A DNA stretch of 64,000 nt from Adlercreutzia sp. ZJ176 (GTDB taxonomy: Bacteria; Actinomycetota; Coriobacteriia; Coriobacteriales; Eggerthellaceae), in assembly GCF_011038975.1 (NCBI RefSeq), contig NZ_JAAKEC010000011.1:1-64000 (forward strand), given 5' to 3'. The notes beneath the pieces are model-generated. The model saw nothing but the letters and a program-made list of their open reading frames with translations. It made no database searches and was not told where the DNA came from. A program made the translations under genes and the position numbers. Below, piece by piece: positions 17,370 through 24,241 of the stretch (its first letter is position 1; the number at the start of each line of letters is the position of its first letter).

Positions 17370-18053
17370 TCATTCTGGGAGAATGCCCAGGCCAACGGTG
17401 GTCTTTATCTTCATGGGACCCACGTGGAACTCCAGGAAGGCCAGGCTGTCGGAACGCCTCACCTTCGTGATACGACCCTCGTAGCCTTTGAGCGGGCCCT
17501 GCGTCACCTCGAGCGCATCGCCGACCTTGCGGCCGAAGCTCATGGGGACCACGCGGTCGCCGCGTCTCGTGTTGGCCTCCAGCCATGTGCGCTCGTAGGC
17601 GCTCAGGGGAACGTACGTCTGACCAGCCTTGACCACGCGGCAGAAGCCGCCCACGCGCCGCAGGCACTGCGCCAGCTTGGCAGGGTCGTTGGCGACGGCG
17701 ATCAGGTAGCCCGGCATGAGCGCACGCTCGACGTCGCGCCACTCACCGCGCATCTTCTTCTGCGTGCGGTAACGGGGTGCGAAGCACTCGTCGAGCTTCA
17801 GGAGCTCGGACCGGCTGTCAGCGCCGTCAGGCTCGCTCATTTCGCTTGAGTTGCCTGCTAGCAGAGCGCCAGCAGTATCGCCAGCGTTGTCGGGGCCAGC
17901 AGTTTCGCCGCAGCCATCCACGTCATTCGCGCTGTTTACTCCGTCGTCTTCGGCCAGCTCACTTGCCTCAGCGTACGCAGCCGTTATCAGCCGCACCATC
18001 TTGCGCTCTTGGCCGGACATGACCTGCACCGGATACCAGTCGAGTTGGGACAT
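17370..18053 (-). CDS. specialised NusG-like antitermination factor 1
   Basis: A 227-residue NusG paralogue at the head of the glycan operon. The N-terminal NGN domain starts LDWYPVQVMSGQERKMVRLI, is interrupted at about residues 27-85 by an acidic, low-complexity insert (GDTAGALLAGNSSEMSEPDG), and resumes with CFAPRYRTQKKMRGEWRDVE and LMPGYLIAVANDP. The C-terminal KOW motif is GDALEVTQGPLKGYEGRITK. Family members of the UpxY, LoaP and RfaH kind load on RNA polymerase at their own operon and suppress early termination. The start ATG 18053 has AAGGAG 10 bases upstream. The gene is separated from the next NusG gene by a terminator and has its own structured leader. Confidence 0.87.
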   Translation of the reverse strand: MSQLDWYPVQVMSGQERKMVRLITAAYAEASELAEDDGVNSANDVDGCGETAGPDNAGDTAGALLAGNSSEMSEPDGADSRSELLKLDECFAPRYRTQKKMRGEWRDVERALMPGYLIAVANDPAKLAQCLRRVGGFCRVVKAGQTYVPLSAYERTWLEANTRRGDRVVPMSFGRKVGDALEVTQGPLKGYEGRITKVRRSDSLAFLEFHVGPMKIKTTVGLGILPE

Positions 18054-18267
18054 GGCTTCGCCGCTCCTTCCTTCGAAGGTCTCAAAACCCCCTGGCAGAG
18101 CGCGGCTTCGCCGCTCCCCTCGCCAGGGGTCAGACCGCTCGCAGGCACGGCTTCGTCGTGGTCGCTTCGGCCTTGGTCAGACGTATCGTTCCCGCACCCG
18201 CGAGCCCTCTATGGAAGGAGCTGCCCGCAAAGCTTCTCGGGAGTATGTGGGTTGCGAGGTCGCCGCC
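18054..18267 (-). promoter_or_regulatory. structured leader with attenuator hairpin before NusG-like 1
   Basis: On the minus strand an 8-bp stem (CCCCTGGC / GCCAGGGG at 18122-18129 and 18089-18096) encloses a second stem-loop and is followed by GGTTTTGAG, so it can act as an intrinsic terminator. The sequence GGAGCGGCGAAGCC occurs twice: inside this hairpin (18104-18117) and again over the ribosome site (18054-18067). The partner GCCGCGCTC at 18098-18106 could pair with either copy, so the leader could switch between termination or ribosome-site masking and expression. Pairings are read from sequence; the switch is inference. Confidence 0.5.
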
Positions 18268-18323
18268 AAAAAAGGCAGCTTCCTGCGGCGGAGGCGCGCT
18301 CGCGCTCCCGCCGCAGGAAGCTG
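18263..18323 (-). terminator. intrinsic terminator after NusG-like 2
   Basis: Perfect 16-bp stem (arms 18308-18323 and 18276-18291, CAGCTTCCTGCGGCGG) with a 16-base loop, followed on the minus strand by CCTTTTTTGG. It lies 20 bp after the stop of the NusG-like gene at 18343 and separates the first two NusG genes from the glycan genes. Confidence 0.88.
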
Positions 18324-18342
18324 ACATGCGCCAGCCTTCCCT

Positions 18343-18930
18343 CTATGTCGTCGTTGCCGCTGTCGCGCCCGCCGCAGCTCGCGAGCTGGTCATCGTTGTC
18401 GTTGCCGCGCCCCTAGCGTCCCGCCGGCATCGCACGCGCAGGCCCATGCGGGCCTCCACCTCTCGCCCGGCCACGCTCATGCGCACGTAGGCGCGCTTGC
18501 CGCGATGGCTCACGCGGCGGATCAGGCCCTCGCGGCCACAAAGCGGCCCGCTTGTCACCGTGACCTCGCCGCCCGGGCCGACGAGTCCCTCCGAGAAGCC
18601 GACCACGCGGCGTCCTGGACGCGTGAGCGCGCAGAGGAGCGCGACCTCGGCCTCGCCCATCTCGGCGGCGCCGGGCCGCGAGGCGAGCACCTCGTCGACG
18701 CCACGCGCATGCCGCAAAGCCGCCCGCACCTCGCGTCGCCCGGGCGCCACGGCCACGACGACGCCGGGGATCAGGGGCTCCGCGCCCTCGACCACCTCGC
18801 CGCCGCGCACCGCGCGCGTCACCGCACTCGGCACGAACAGCTCCTCGAGCCCGTCAGCTACAGCCGTGTCCCGCAGAAGGGACAGCGCTTCCCACTCACG
18901 ACCCCGCCTCACGTTGATCGCGAACCACAT
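18343..18930 (-). CDS. specialised NusG-like protein 2
   Basis: A 195-residue NusG paralogue. The N-terminus WFAINVRRGREWEALSLLRD is the NGN beta-strand and helix; EPLIPGVVVAVAP corresponds to the LxPGYV strand; GGEVTVTSGPLCGREGLIRR is the KOW motif. The C-terminal 20 residues are a Thr/Ala-rich tail (AATTTMTSSRAAAGAT). Start chosen at ATG 18930, where AGGGGTGATC gives a ribosome site and the NGN domain begins at once. It follows NusG-like 3 after 11 bp and is closed by the terminator at 18263-18323. Divergent from its neighbours, so probably of separate specificity. Confidence 0.8.
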   Translation of the reverse strand: MWFAINVRRGREWEALSLLRDTAVADGLEELFVPSAVTRAVRGGEVVEGAEPLIPGVVVAVAPGRREVRAALRHARGVDEVLASRPGAAEMGEAEVALLCALTRPGRRVVGFSEGLVGPGGEVTVTSGPLCGREGLIRRVSHRGKRAYVRMSVAGREVEARMGLRVRCRRDARGAATTTMTSSRAAAGATAATTT

Positions 18931-18941
18931 GCCGATCACCC

Positions 18942-19529
18942 CTAGCTCTTGAAGGGAACGTCTAAGGGCACAAGCTCGGTGAACCCGCGGCCGCCGTCGC
19001 CCACCCGCACCGCGCAGCGGCGCTTGTGACGGTCGACCTTGCTCACGCGCGCCTCCTGGCCTACCAAAGGGCCGCTCTGCACGCGCAGCTGACCGCCCGC
19101 GATCACCGCAGTGCTGTTGCGCAGCACGCGCTCGCCGTCGAGGGCGGCCTCGAACCACGCCTGCGCCTCGGACGACAGCGGCGTCGGGCGCAGGCTGCGC
19201 CCGCCGGCGACCTCGGCCGGGAAGCTCAAGCGGGATATGGAGCGCGCCAACGCGCGCCCGTCACGCGACACGGCGACGAAGTAGCCCTTGTACATCGGCG
19301 CGGACTCGAGACGCCAGATGCCGCCGCGCTTGAACCAGCGCTCCTTGCGCATCACGAAGGCATCGTCGATCAGCTCGGGTGAAACGGTGCCGCGCACCTT
19401 CTCACACGTGGACGCCTCGCGGCCCTCAGGCACGTGCACGAGGTACCAGCGCGCGCATCCGCGCAGGTCATCGCCCGCATGAACGCCGCCCAGAAGCCTC
19501 TCGGCAGCAACGGCCTCGCTCGTGCCCAA
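18942..19529 (-). CDS. specialised NusG-like protein 3
   Basis: A 195-residue NusG paralogue and the first gene transcribed. After a 25-residue lead, ARWYLVHVPEGREASTCEKV opens the NGN domain; MRKERWFKRGGIWRLESAPM and YKGYFVAVSRDGRALA complete it; LRVQSGPLVGQEARVSKVDR is the KOW motif. The start is TTG 19529, nine bases after GGAGG. With the two following genes it forms an array of three different NusG family members; the housekeeping nusG must be elsewhere, as no secE or rplK is near. Confidence 0.8.
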   Translation of the reverse strand: MGTSEAVAAERLLGGVHAGDDLRGCARWYLVHVPEGREASTCEKVRGTVSPELIDDAFVMRKERWFKRGGIWRLESAPMYKGYFVAVSRDGRALARSISRLSFPAEVAGGRSLRPTPLSSEAQAWFEAALDGERVLRNSTAVIAGGQLRVQSGPLVGQEARVSKVDRHKRRCAVRVGDGGRGFTELVPLDVPFKS

Positions 19530-19593
19530 CCCGCTTCACCTCCGTCTCGCAGCAAGGACGCCGACGCGAGGAGGAGCCCCCTCAGGCCGACGT

Positions 19594-19617
19594 CGTCAAA
19601 ACGTACACGTTTTGACG
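19594..19617. promoter_or_regulatory. 24-bp palindrome, possible operator of the NusG array
   Basis: CGTCAAAACGT and ACGTTTTGACG are perfect 11-bp arms with a 2-base centre. It lies 65 bp upstream of the TTG start of NusG-like 3 and downstream of a possible minus-strand promoter near 19709, so a dimeric regulator bound here could block the array. In RNA it could also form a hairpin, but no U-run follows. Confidence 0.45.
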
Positions 19618-19824
19618 AAGGCCCTCTGCAGGACGATATTTCGGCGCGAAAAAGCGCGCGTTCGTTGAAACGGCAGGTAATTTGCCACGTGTTGCCAGAT
19701 GGAATGGGTATAATAGGCGAGCGTTAAGCGTTATGAGAACGTGTACTTTTTGTGAGCGCGCATGCTGTGCTTGGTGGCTGTTGGCGCTTTGTGCGCAGCT
19801 GCGGGCGCTTCGTGCTTGGGGCCA

Positions 19825-19870
19825 GATCCTTCGACTTCGCGCCCTTCGGGCGCTCCGCTCAGGATGACAC
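19825..19870. repeat. REP-like sequence with GCGCCC-TTC-GGGCGC hairpin
   Basis: Contains GATCCTTCGACTTCGCGCCC, a 6-bp perfect stem at 19839-19853 and then CGCTCAGGATGACAC. Sequences of the form CCTTCGACT...CGCTCAGGATGACA recur between genes in many bacterial genomes, so this is probably one copy of a dispersed intergenic repeat. A second GGAATGACAC follows at 19891. Confidence 0.4.
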
Positions 19871-19904
19871 GGAAAACGGGTGCTTTATTCGGAATGACAC
19901 GGGA

Positions 19905-19944
19905 AAGAAAAAGGGGGCCTGCGACGTTTTTCGTCGCAGGCCCC
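19905..19944 (-). terminator. intrinsic terminator after radical SAM gene
   Basis: Perfect 13-bp stem GGGGCCTGCGACG (19914-19926 with 19932-19944), 5-base loop, followed on the minus strand by CTTTTTCTTTCCC. It lies 40 bp after the stop at 19984 and ends the mreB-to-radical-SAM transcription unit. Confidence 0.9.
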
Positions 19945-19983
19945 TTGTCGCATTATGGCTGGCCCCTGCTGTAGGTTCAGGCC

Positions 19984-21876
19984 TTACCGCTCCTCTATGC
20001 TGAGGGATAGGCGGGGGGCGGCGAGGTGGTTGTCTACGCCTACTGCTTGGCAGGCGCCGCAGCCGGTGCACTTCTCGAAGGTGCAGTCGGGCGTGGTCTG
20101 ACCGCGCTCGGCGCGCTTTCGCTCGAGCGCCAGAAAGCGCGTCGACACGCCGCACGAGATGTGCGCCCAGGGCATCACGTAGCTCGGGTCAAAGGCGGCC
20201 TGCGCGACGCGCTCGGGGTCGAGCCCCAGCTCAGCGGCCGCATCGCGCCACGCCTGCTCGCAGAAGAGCTCCGTCCACGCGTCGAAGCGCGCGCCGCGCC
20301 GCCAGGCGCCCTCCACCAAATCGGCCACCTCGCGCCCGCCGCGGCTCATGACCGCCTCCACGAAGCTCGTCTCGGGGTCGTGGTAGCGCACGTCGACGGC
20401 CTTGTACTTCACCGAGCGCTTGAGGATGCCCACGCGCCGCAGCGTCTCCTCGGGCGAGATCTGCCCGTCCCACTGGAACGGCGTCTGCGCCTTCGGCACG
20501 AACACCGCGCACGACACGCTCACGCGCACGCTGCCGCGCTGCTCGGGCGGCACGGCGGCCTTCGCGCGGTCGTACGCGCGGCTGGCCAGGCTCGCGATCC
20601 CCTTGATGTCGTCGTCGGTCTCGGTGGGCAGCCCGATCATGAAGTAGAGCTTGCAGCGCCGCCAGCCCGCCGCGAAGGCGGCGTCGATGGCGCCGAAGAG
20701 ATCCTCCTCGGTGACGTTCTTGTTGATCACGTCGCGCAGGCGCTGCGTGCCCGCCTCAGGCGCGAACGTGAGGCCGCCCTTCTTCTGCCCGGCCACGAGG
20801 CCCGCCATCTCCACGCCGAACGAGTCGAGGCGCTGCGAGGGCACCGACACGCGGATGCCGCGGCCCGCGCACGCCGCGTTCACGCGCGTGAGGATGTCGG
20901 CGATCTGCGAGTGGTCGGTCGAGGAGAGCGAGGTCAGGCTCACCTCGTCGTACCCCGTCTCGTCGAGGCCGCGCACCACCGCGTCCACGATGCTGTCAGC
21001 CGGCCGCTCGCGCACGGGGCGGTACATCATGCCCGCCTGGCAGAAGCGGCACCCGCGCGCGCAGCCGCGCAGCACCTCCACGTTGAGGCGGTCGTGCACC
21101 ACCTCGGTGTAGGGCACCACCGTGGGCTCCCACGCGCTCGACGCGGCGAAGCCGGCGAACACGCGCTTGTCGACGCGCGCGGGCACGCCCTCATCGAGCG
21201 GCTCCGCCCAGCTGCCCGCCTCCTGCGCCTCCGCTTCGCTTCTCCAGCGGTACAGCGACGGCACGTAGGTGCCGGGGACCTGCGAGAGCGCGCGCAGGAT
21301 CTCGGCGCGCGAGGCGCCGGCGGCGCGCAGCTCGCGCGTGAGCAGCAGAAGCTCGGGAACCGCCTCCTCGCCCTCGCCCACCGAGATCACGTCGAAGAAC
21401 GGCGCGTAGGGCTCGGGGTTGTAGGCGCAGGGGCCGCCGCCGAACACGAACGGGTCGTCCTCGGCGCGGTCCGCCGCGCGCACGGGCAGGCCCGCGAGGT
21501 CGATCACCTCGAGCACGTTGGTGGCGGCGAGCTCGTGGGGCAGCGTGATGCCGATCACGTCGAACTCGACAAGCGGCGCGCAGCTCTCGAGCGAGAACAG
21601 CGGCAGGCCCTCCTCGCGCATGATCCCGATGAGGTCGATCGCAGGCAGAAACGCGCGCTCGGCCATGAGGTGATCGGCGGCGTTCACCGCGTTCACGAGG
21701 ATGCGCACGGCCTGATTCGCCTGCCCGAGCTCGTAGGTGTCGGGATACACCATGCAGAAGGCGAAGTCGGCGCCCTGCTTGTAGGTGCAGCCCCACTCGT
21801 GGTTCAGGTAGCGCGCCGGGCGCTCGACGCGCGCGAGCAGCGGCTCGAGGCGCGGCCACAGATCGGTTCTGAGCAT
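19984..21876 (-). CDS. B12-binding-domain radical SAM protein (TIGR03960 family)
   Basis: A 630-residue protein with an N-terminal cobalamin-binding-like domain (TYELGQANQAVRILVNAVNA, then FDVIGITLPHELAATNVLEV) and a radical SAM core with the cluster motif in EVLRGCARGCRFCQAGMMYR at about residue 275. A C-terminal region with CTFEKCTGCGACQAVGV may hold a second Fe-S site. In the families I know, a TIGR03936-type partner may follow and encode DUF2344; here the gene ends before it and a terminator follows. Substrate unknown. It is the last gene of the rod-shape unit, 12 bp after the DUF697-like gene. Confidence 0.85.
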   Translation of the reverse strand: MLRTDLWPRLEPLLARVERPARYLNHEWGCTYKQGADFAFCMVYPDTYELGQANQAVRILVNAVNAADHLMAERAFLPAIDLIGIMREEGLPLFSLESCAPLVEFDVIGITLPHELAATNVLEVIDLAGLPVRAADRAEDDPFVFGGGPCAYNPEPYAPFFDVISVGEGEEAVPELLLLTRELRAAGASRAEILRALSQVPGTYVPSLYRWRSEAEAQEAGSWAEPLDEGVPARVDKRVFAGFAASSAWEPTVVPYTEVVHDRLNVEVLRGCARGCRFCQAGMMYRPVRERPADSIVDAVVRGLDETGYDEVSLTSLSSTDHSQIADILTRVNAACAGRGIRVSVPSQRLDSFGVEMAGLVAGQKKGGLTFAPEAGTQRLRDVINKNVTEEDLFGAIDAAFAAGWRRCKLYFMIGLPTETDDDIKGIASLASRAYDRAKAAVPPEQRGSVRVSVSCAVFVPKAQTPFQWDGQISPEETLRRVGILKRSVKYKAVDVRYHDPETSFVEAVMSRGGREVADLVEGAWRRGARFDAWTELFCEQAWRDAAAELGLDPERVAQAAFDPSYVMPWAHISCGVSTRFLALERKRAERGQTTPDCTFEKCTGCGACQAVGVDNHLAAPRLSLSIEER

Positions 21877-21888
21877 GGGACCCCTTCG

Positions 21889-23010
21889 CTACTGCGCGCG
21901 CAGGCGGGCGAACGCCGCCTGGGCCGCGTCCTTCGCCACCCCGAGCGCGCGCTGCCCCGCCGGCGTGGCCGCAGCGGCGCTAGCCACGTCGACGGCCTCG
22001 TCGCGCGCCTTCTGCACCACGCTCGCGAAGCCCACGATGTCGCCGCCGGCCTCGAAGTACTCGATGGCCGCGCGCCCCATGGCGACCGTGCCCGCGTACC
22101 CCACGCCTGCGCGCACGGCCCAGCCGAGCACGGGGACGGCGCCGGCCACGCTGCGCGCCACGTTGCGGCAGAAAAACGCGCCGCCCACCACGGCGGCGAG
22201 CTCCTTGATGCGCTCGCCGTTGAGGGGGCAGCCGTAGGCCGCGGCGATCTGCAGCAGCATCTTGGCCTGGTTGAGCGTCATGACGGGCATGTCGGCGCCG
22301 GGGATGATGAGCACGAGGCCCACCGCGCCGTTCTGCAGCGCCGTGGCGTTCACCGCGTCGATGGACAGCGGGCGGCGCACGAAGGGGAAGGCCAGCGCGA
22401 AGGCGAGCTTCTTCTGGGAGCACGCCGCGATGATCCACTCGCCCATGCGGCGGTCGAGCGCGGAGGCGGCCTCGTCGTCGAGCTCGTAGGGCTCCGCGGC
22501 GGCAGCGGCGTCCGGACCCGCGGCGCCCTCCGGGCTGGCAGCACCCGCGCCCTCGCCCGCAGCGCGCAGCCCCACGCGCGCGGCCAGCTTGCCCGCCACC
22601 TCGCCGACGCGCGACGACGCGCGCACGGGCGACACGACGTCGCCCTCGGGGATCGGCGCGCCGAACGCCTCGGCCATATCGCGCACGAGGCTCGGCATGG
22701 TGGTCGCCACCATCACGGGGATGCCCGCCTCGCGCAGGCGGGCGGCCTGCGCCCCTATGAAGTCGGAGGTGCCCGCCACGATGACCGCCATGTCGTCGGC
22801 CTCGTAGGGCACCACGGGGCGCTCGTCGAGGTAGCTGATGGTCACGCGCGTGTGCCGCCCCGCGCTCGCGAACGCCGAGCGCACGTGCCCCACCACGTCG
22901 CCCGGGGCGGTGTCGTCGATAAAAACCGACACCGCCAGCGGCGTCTTCGTGGCCGTCTCTATGTCAGTCGCCGCCTTGATCACGGCGGGAATGTCAACGG
23001 GCAGTTGCAT
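21889..23010 (-). CDS. DUF697/YcjF-like membrane-associated protein
   Basis: About 373 residues. The N-terminal 140 residues look like a small P-loop-less alpha/beta domain (MAVIVAGTSDFIGAQAARLR). An Ala/Gly/Glu-rich linker at about 165-190 follows, then a C-terminal half rich in hydrophobic helices (VNATALQNGAVGLVLIIPGA, QIAAAYGCPLNGERIKELAA) that matches the DUF697 pattern found in GTPase-linked YcjF-type proteins. The start at ATG 23010 has a perfect GGGAGG site 7 bases away and overlaps rodA by 17 bp; an ATG 30 bases upstream lacks one. Function unknown; placement suggests a cell-envelope role. Confidence 0.65.
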   Translation of the reverse strand: MQLPVDIPAVIKAATDIETATKTPLAVSVFIDDTAPGDVVGHVRSAFASAGRHTRVTISYLDERPVVPYEADDMAVIVAGTSDFIGAQAARLREAGIPVMVATTMPSLVRDMAEAFGAPIPEGDVVSPVRASSRVGEVAGKLAARVGLRAAGEGAGAASPEGAAGPDAAAAAEPYELDDEAASALDRRMGEWIIAACSQKKLAFALAFPFVRRPLSIDAVNATALQNGAVGLVLIIPGADMPVMTLNQAKMLLQIAAAYGCPLNGERIKELAAVVGGAFFCRNVARSVAGAVPVLGWAVRAGVGYAGTVAMGRAAIEYFEAGGDIVGFASVVQKARDEAVDVASAAAATPAGQRALGVAKDAAQAAFARLRAQ

Positions 23011-24226
23011 AGTTGCCTCCCTTCCCGAGGGCGCTCTCATGGGACCACACCGAGCCGATGAGCCCCAGCATCACAAAGTTCACCACCATGAACGACGAGC
23101 CGTAGCTCACGAACGGCAGCGGGATGCCCGTGATGGGCATGAGCCCGCAGCACATGCCCACGTTCTCCAGGATCTGGAACAGCCACATGCCCACGATGGC
23201 GCACACCACCAGCATGCCGAAGAGGTTGTCGCAGTTCCGCGCTATGGACAAGCTTACCAGAATGAGCGCGACGTAGAGGGCGAGCAGGGCCATCGCGCCC
23301 ACGAAGCCCGTCTCCTCCGCGAGCACGCAGAAGATGAAGTCGGTGGGCGCCTCGGGCAGAAAGCCCATGGTCGACTGGCTGCCGCTCAGAAGCCCCTTGC
23401 CGAAGAGCCCGCCCGAGCCGATGGCGATCTTAGCCTGCGCGAGGTTGTAGCCCTCGTCGGTCATGTTCGCGCCGTCCTGGTCGAGGAACACGAGCAGGCG
23501 GTTGCGCTGGTACTGCTTGAGCAGGCGGTACTCCCACTCACCCGAGTCGGTCTGGTACTTCAGCACCTCGTCGACCGCGAACACGCAGGCCACTGCCGCG
23601 ATGCCGGCCGCCAGCGTGATGAGCAGGTACTTCCGCTTGGCCCCGCCCATCACGAGCACCGTGCCCGAGATGAACAAATACACCAGGCCCGTGCCCAGAT
23701 CGGGCTGAGTCATGATGCACAGAAACGGGATGGACAGAAGGCCGAGCACCTTCAGGTACTCGCGCGCGTCGTCGAGCGTGCCGCCGTAGCGCGCCACGAG
23801 GCTCGCCGCGAACAGCACCACCGTGACCTTCGCGAACTCGCCAGGCTGCACCTGCATGCCGATGTTGATCCACGAGGTGGCGCCCATGGTGGTCACGCCG
23901 ATCACCGGCAGGTGCGGCGAGAGGATGAGCACCACGTTCACCACGAGGAAGGCCGTGGTCATGTTCGCGAGCTTGCGGTAGTCGAAGCGCCACACGAGCG
24001 CCATGAGGATGAGGCCCGCCGCCACGCCGCCAAGCTGCTTGGCGAAGCTGTAGTCGGCGTCGGTCTCCACCGCCGACCAGCAGATGACGAGGCCGAACGT
24101 GACGAGCACCGCGACGATCGCCACGAAGGGGACGTTCACCCACCGCAGAAGCCCCGTCTGCGGGCGGGCGGCGGAGCGCTTCACGTCAGGCGTGCGCAGC
24201 GCGTCGATCTGGGGAAGTCGTGCCAT
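22994..24226 (-). CDS. rodA: rod-shape SEDS peptidoglycan polymerase RodA
   Basis: A 410-residue SEDS glycosyltransferase that polymerises lipid II for side-wall growth together with PBP2, encoded just upstream. About ten membrane segments are visible, and family motifs include GATSWINIGMQVQPGEFAKV, IMTQPDLGTGLVYLFISG, FLPEAPTDFIFCVLAEETGF and ITGIPLPFVSYGSSFM. A GGGAGGGAG ribosome site precedes the ATG. The pairing with mrdA identifies it as RodA rather than FtsW. Confidence 0.95.
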   Translation of the reverse strand: MARLPQIDALRTPDVKRSAARPQTGLLRWVNVPFVAIVAVLVTFGLVICWSAVETDADYSFAKQLGGVAAGLILMALVWRFDYRKLANMTTAFLVVNVVLILSPHLPVIGVTTMGATSWINIGMQVQPGEFAKVTVVLFAASLVARYGGTLDDAREYLKVLGLLSIPFLCIMTQPDLGTGLVYLFISGTVLVMGGAKRKYLLITLAAGIAAVACVFAVDEVLKYQTDSGEWEYRLLKQYQRNRLLVFLDQDGANMTDEGYNLAQAKIAIGSGGLFGKGLLSGSQSTMGFLPEAPTDFIFCVLAEETGFVGAMALLALYVALILVSLSIARNCDNLFGMLVVCAIVGMWLFQILENVGMCCGLMPITGIPLPFVSYGSSFMVVNFVMLGLIGSVWSHESALGKGGNYATAR

Positions 24227-24241
24227 AGTTCGCTCCCTCCC

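Larger units (their letters stand above)
19530..19983. other. 454-bp intergenic region upstream of the NusG array
   Basis: Divides the glycan locus from the radical SAM gene, which ends here; both are read on the minus strand. It holds the palindrome at 19594-19617, a CGCGC stem around 19650-19665, a TATAAT on the plus strand (19709-19714, read as TATTAT on the minus strand and so a possible -10 of the array), a repeat-like hairpin at 19825-19870 and the terminator at 19905-19944. No gene is supported; a short plus frame from 19733 is Cys/Ala/Leu-rich and has no ribosome site. Confidence 0.5.

Noticed and set aside
19709-19735. Plus-strand promoter TATAAT with a 44-codon Cys-rich gene
   Set aside because: No correctly spaced -35, no ribosome site, and the frame runs into REP-like repeat DNA.
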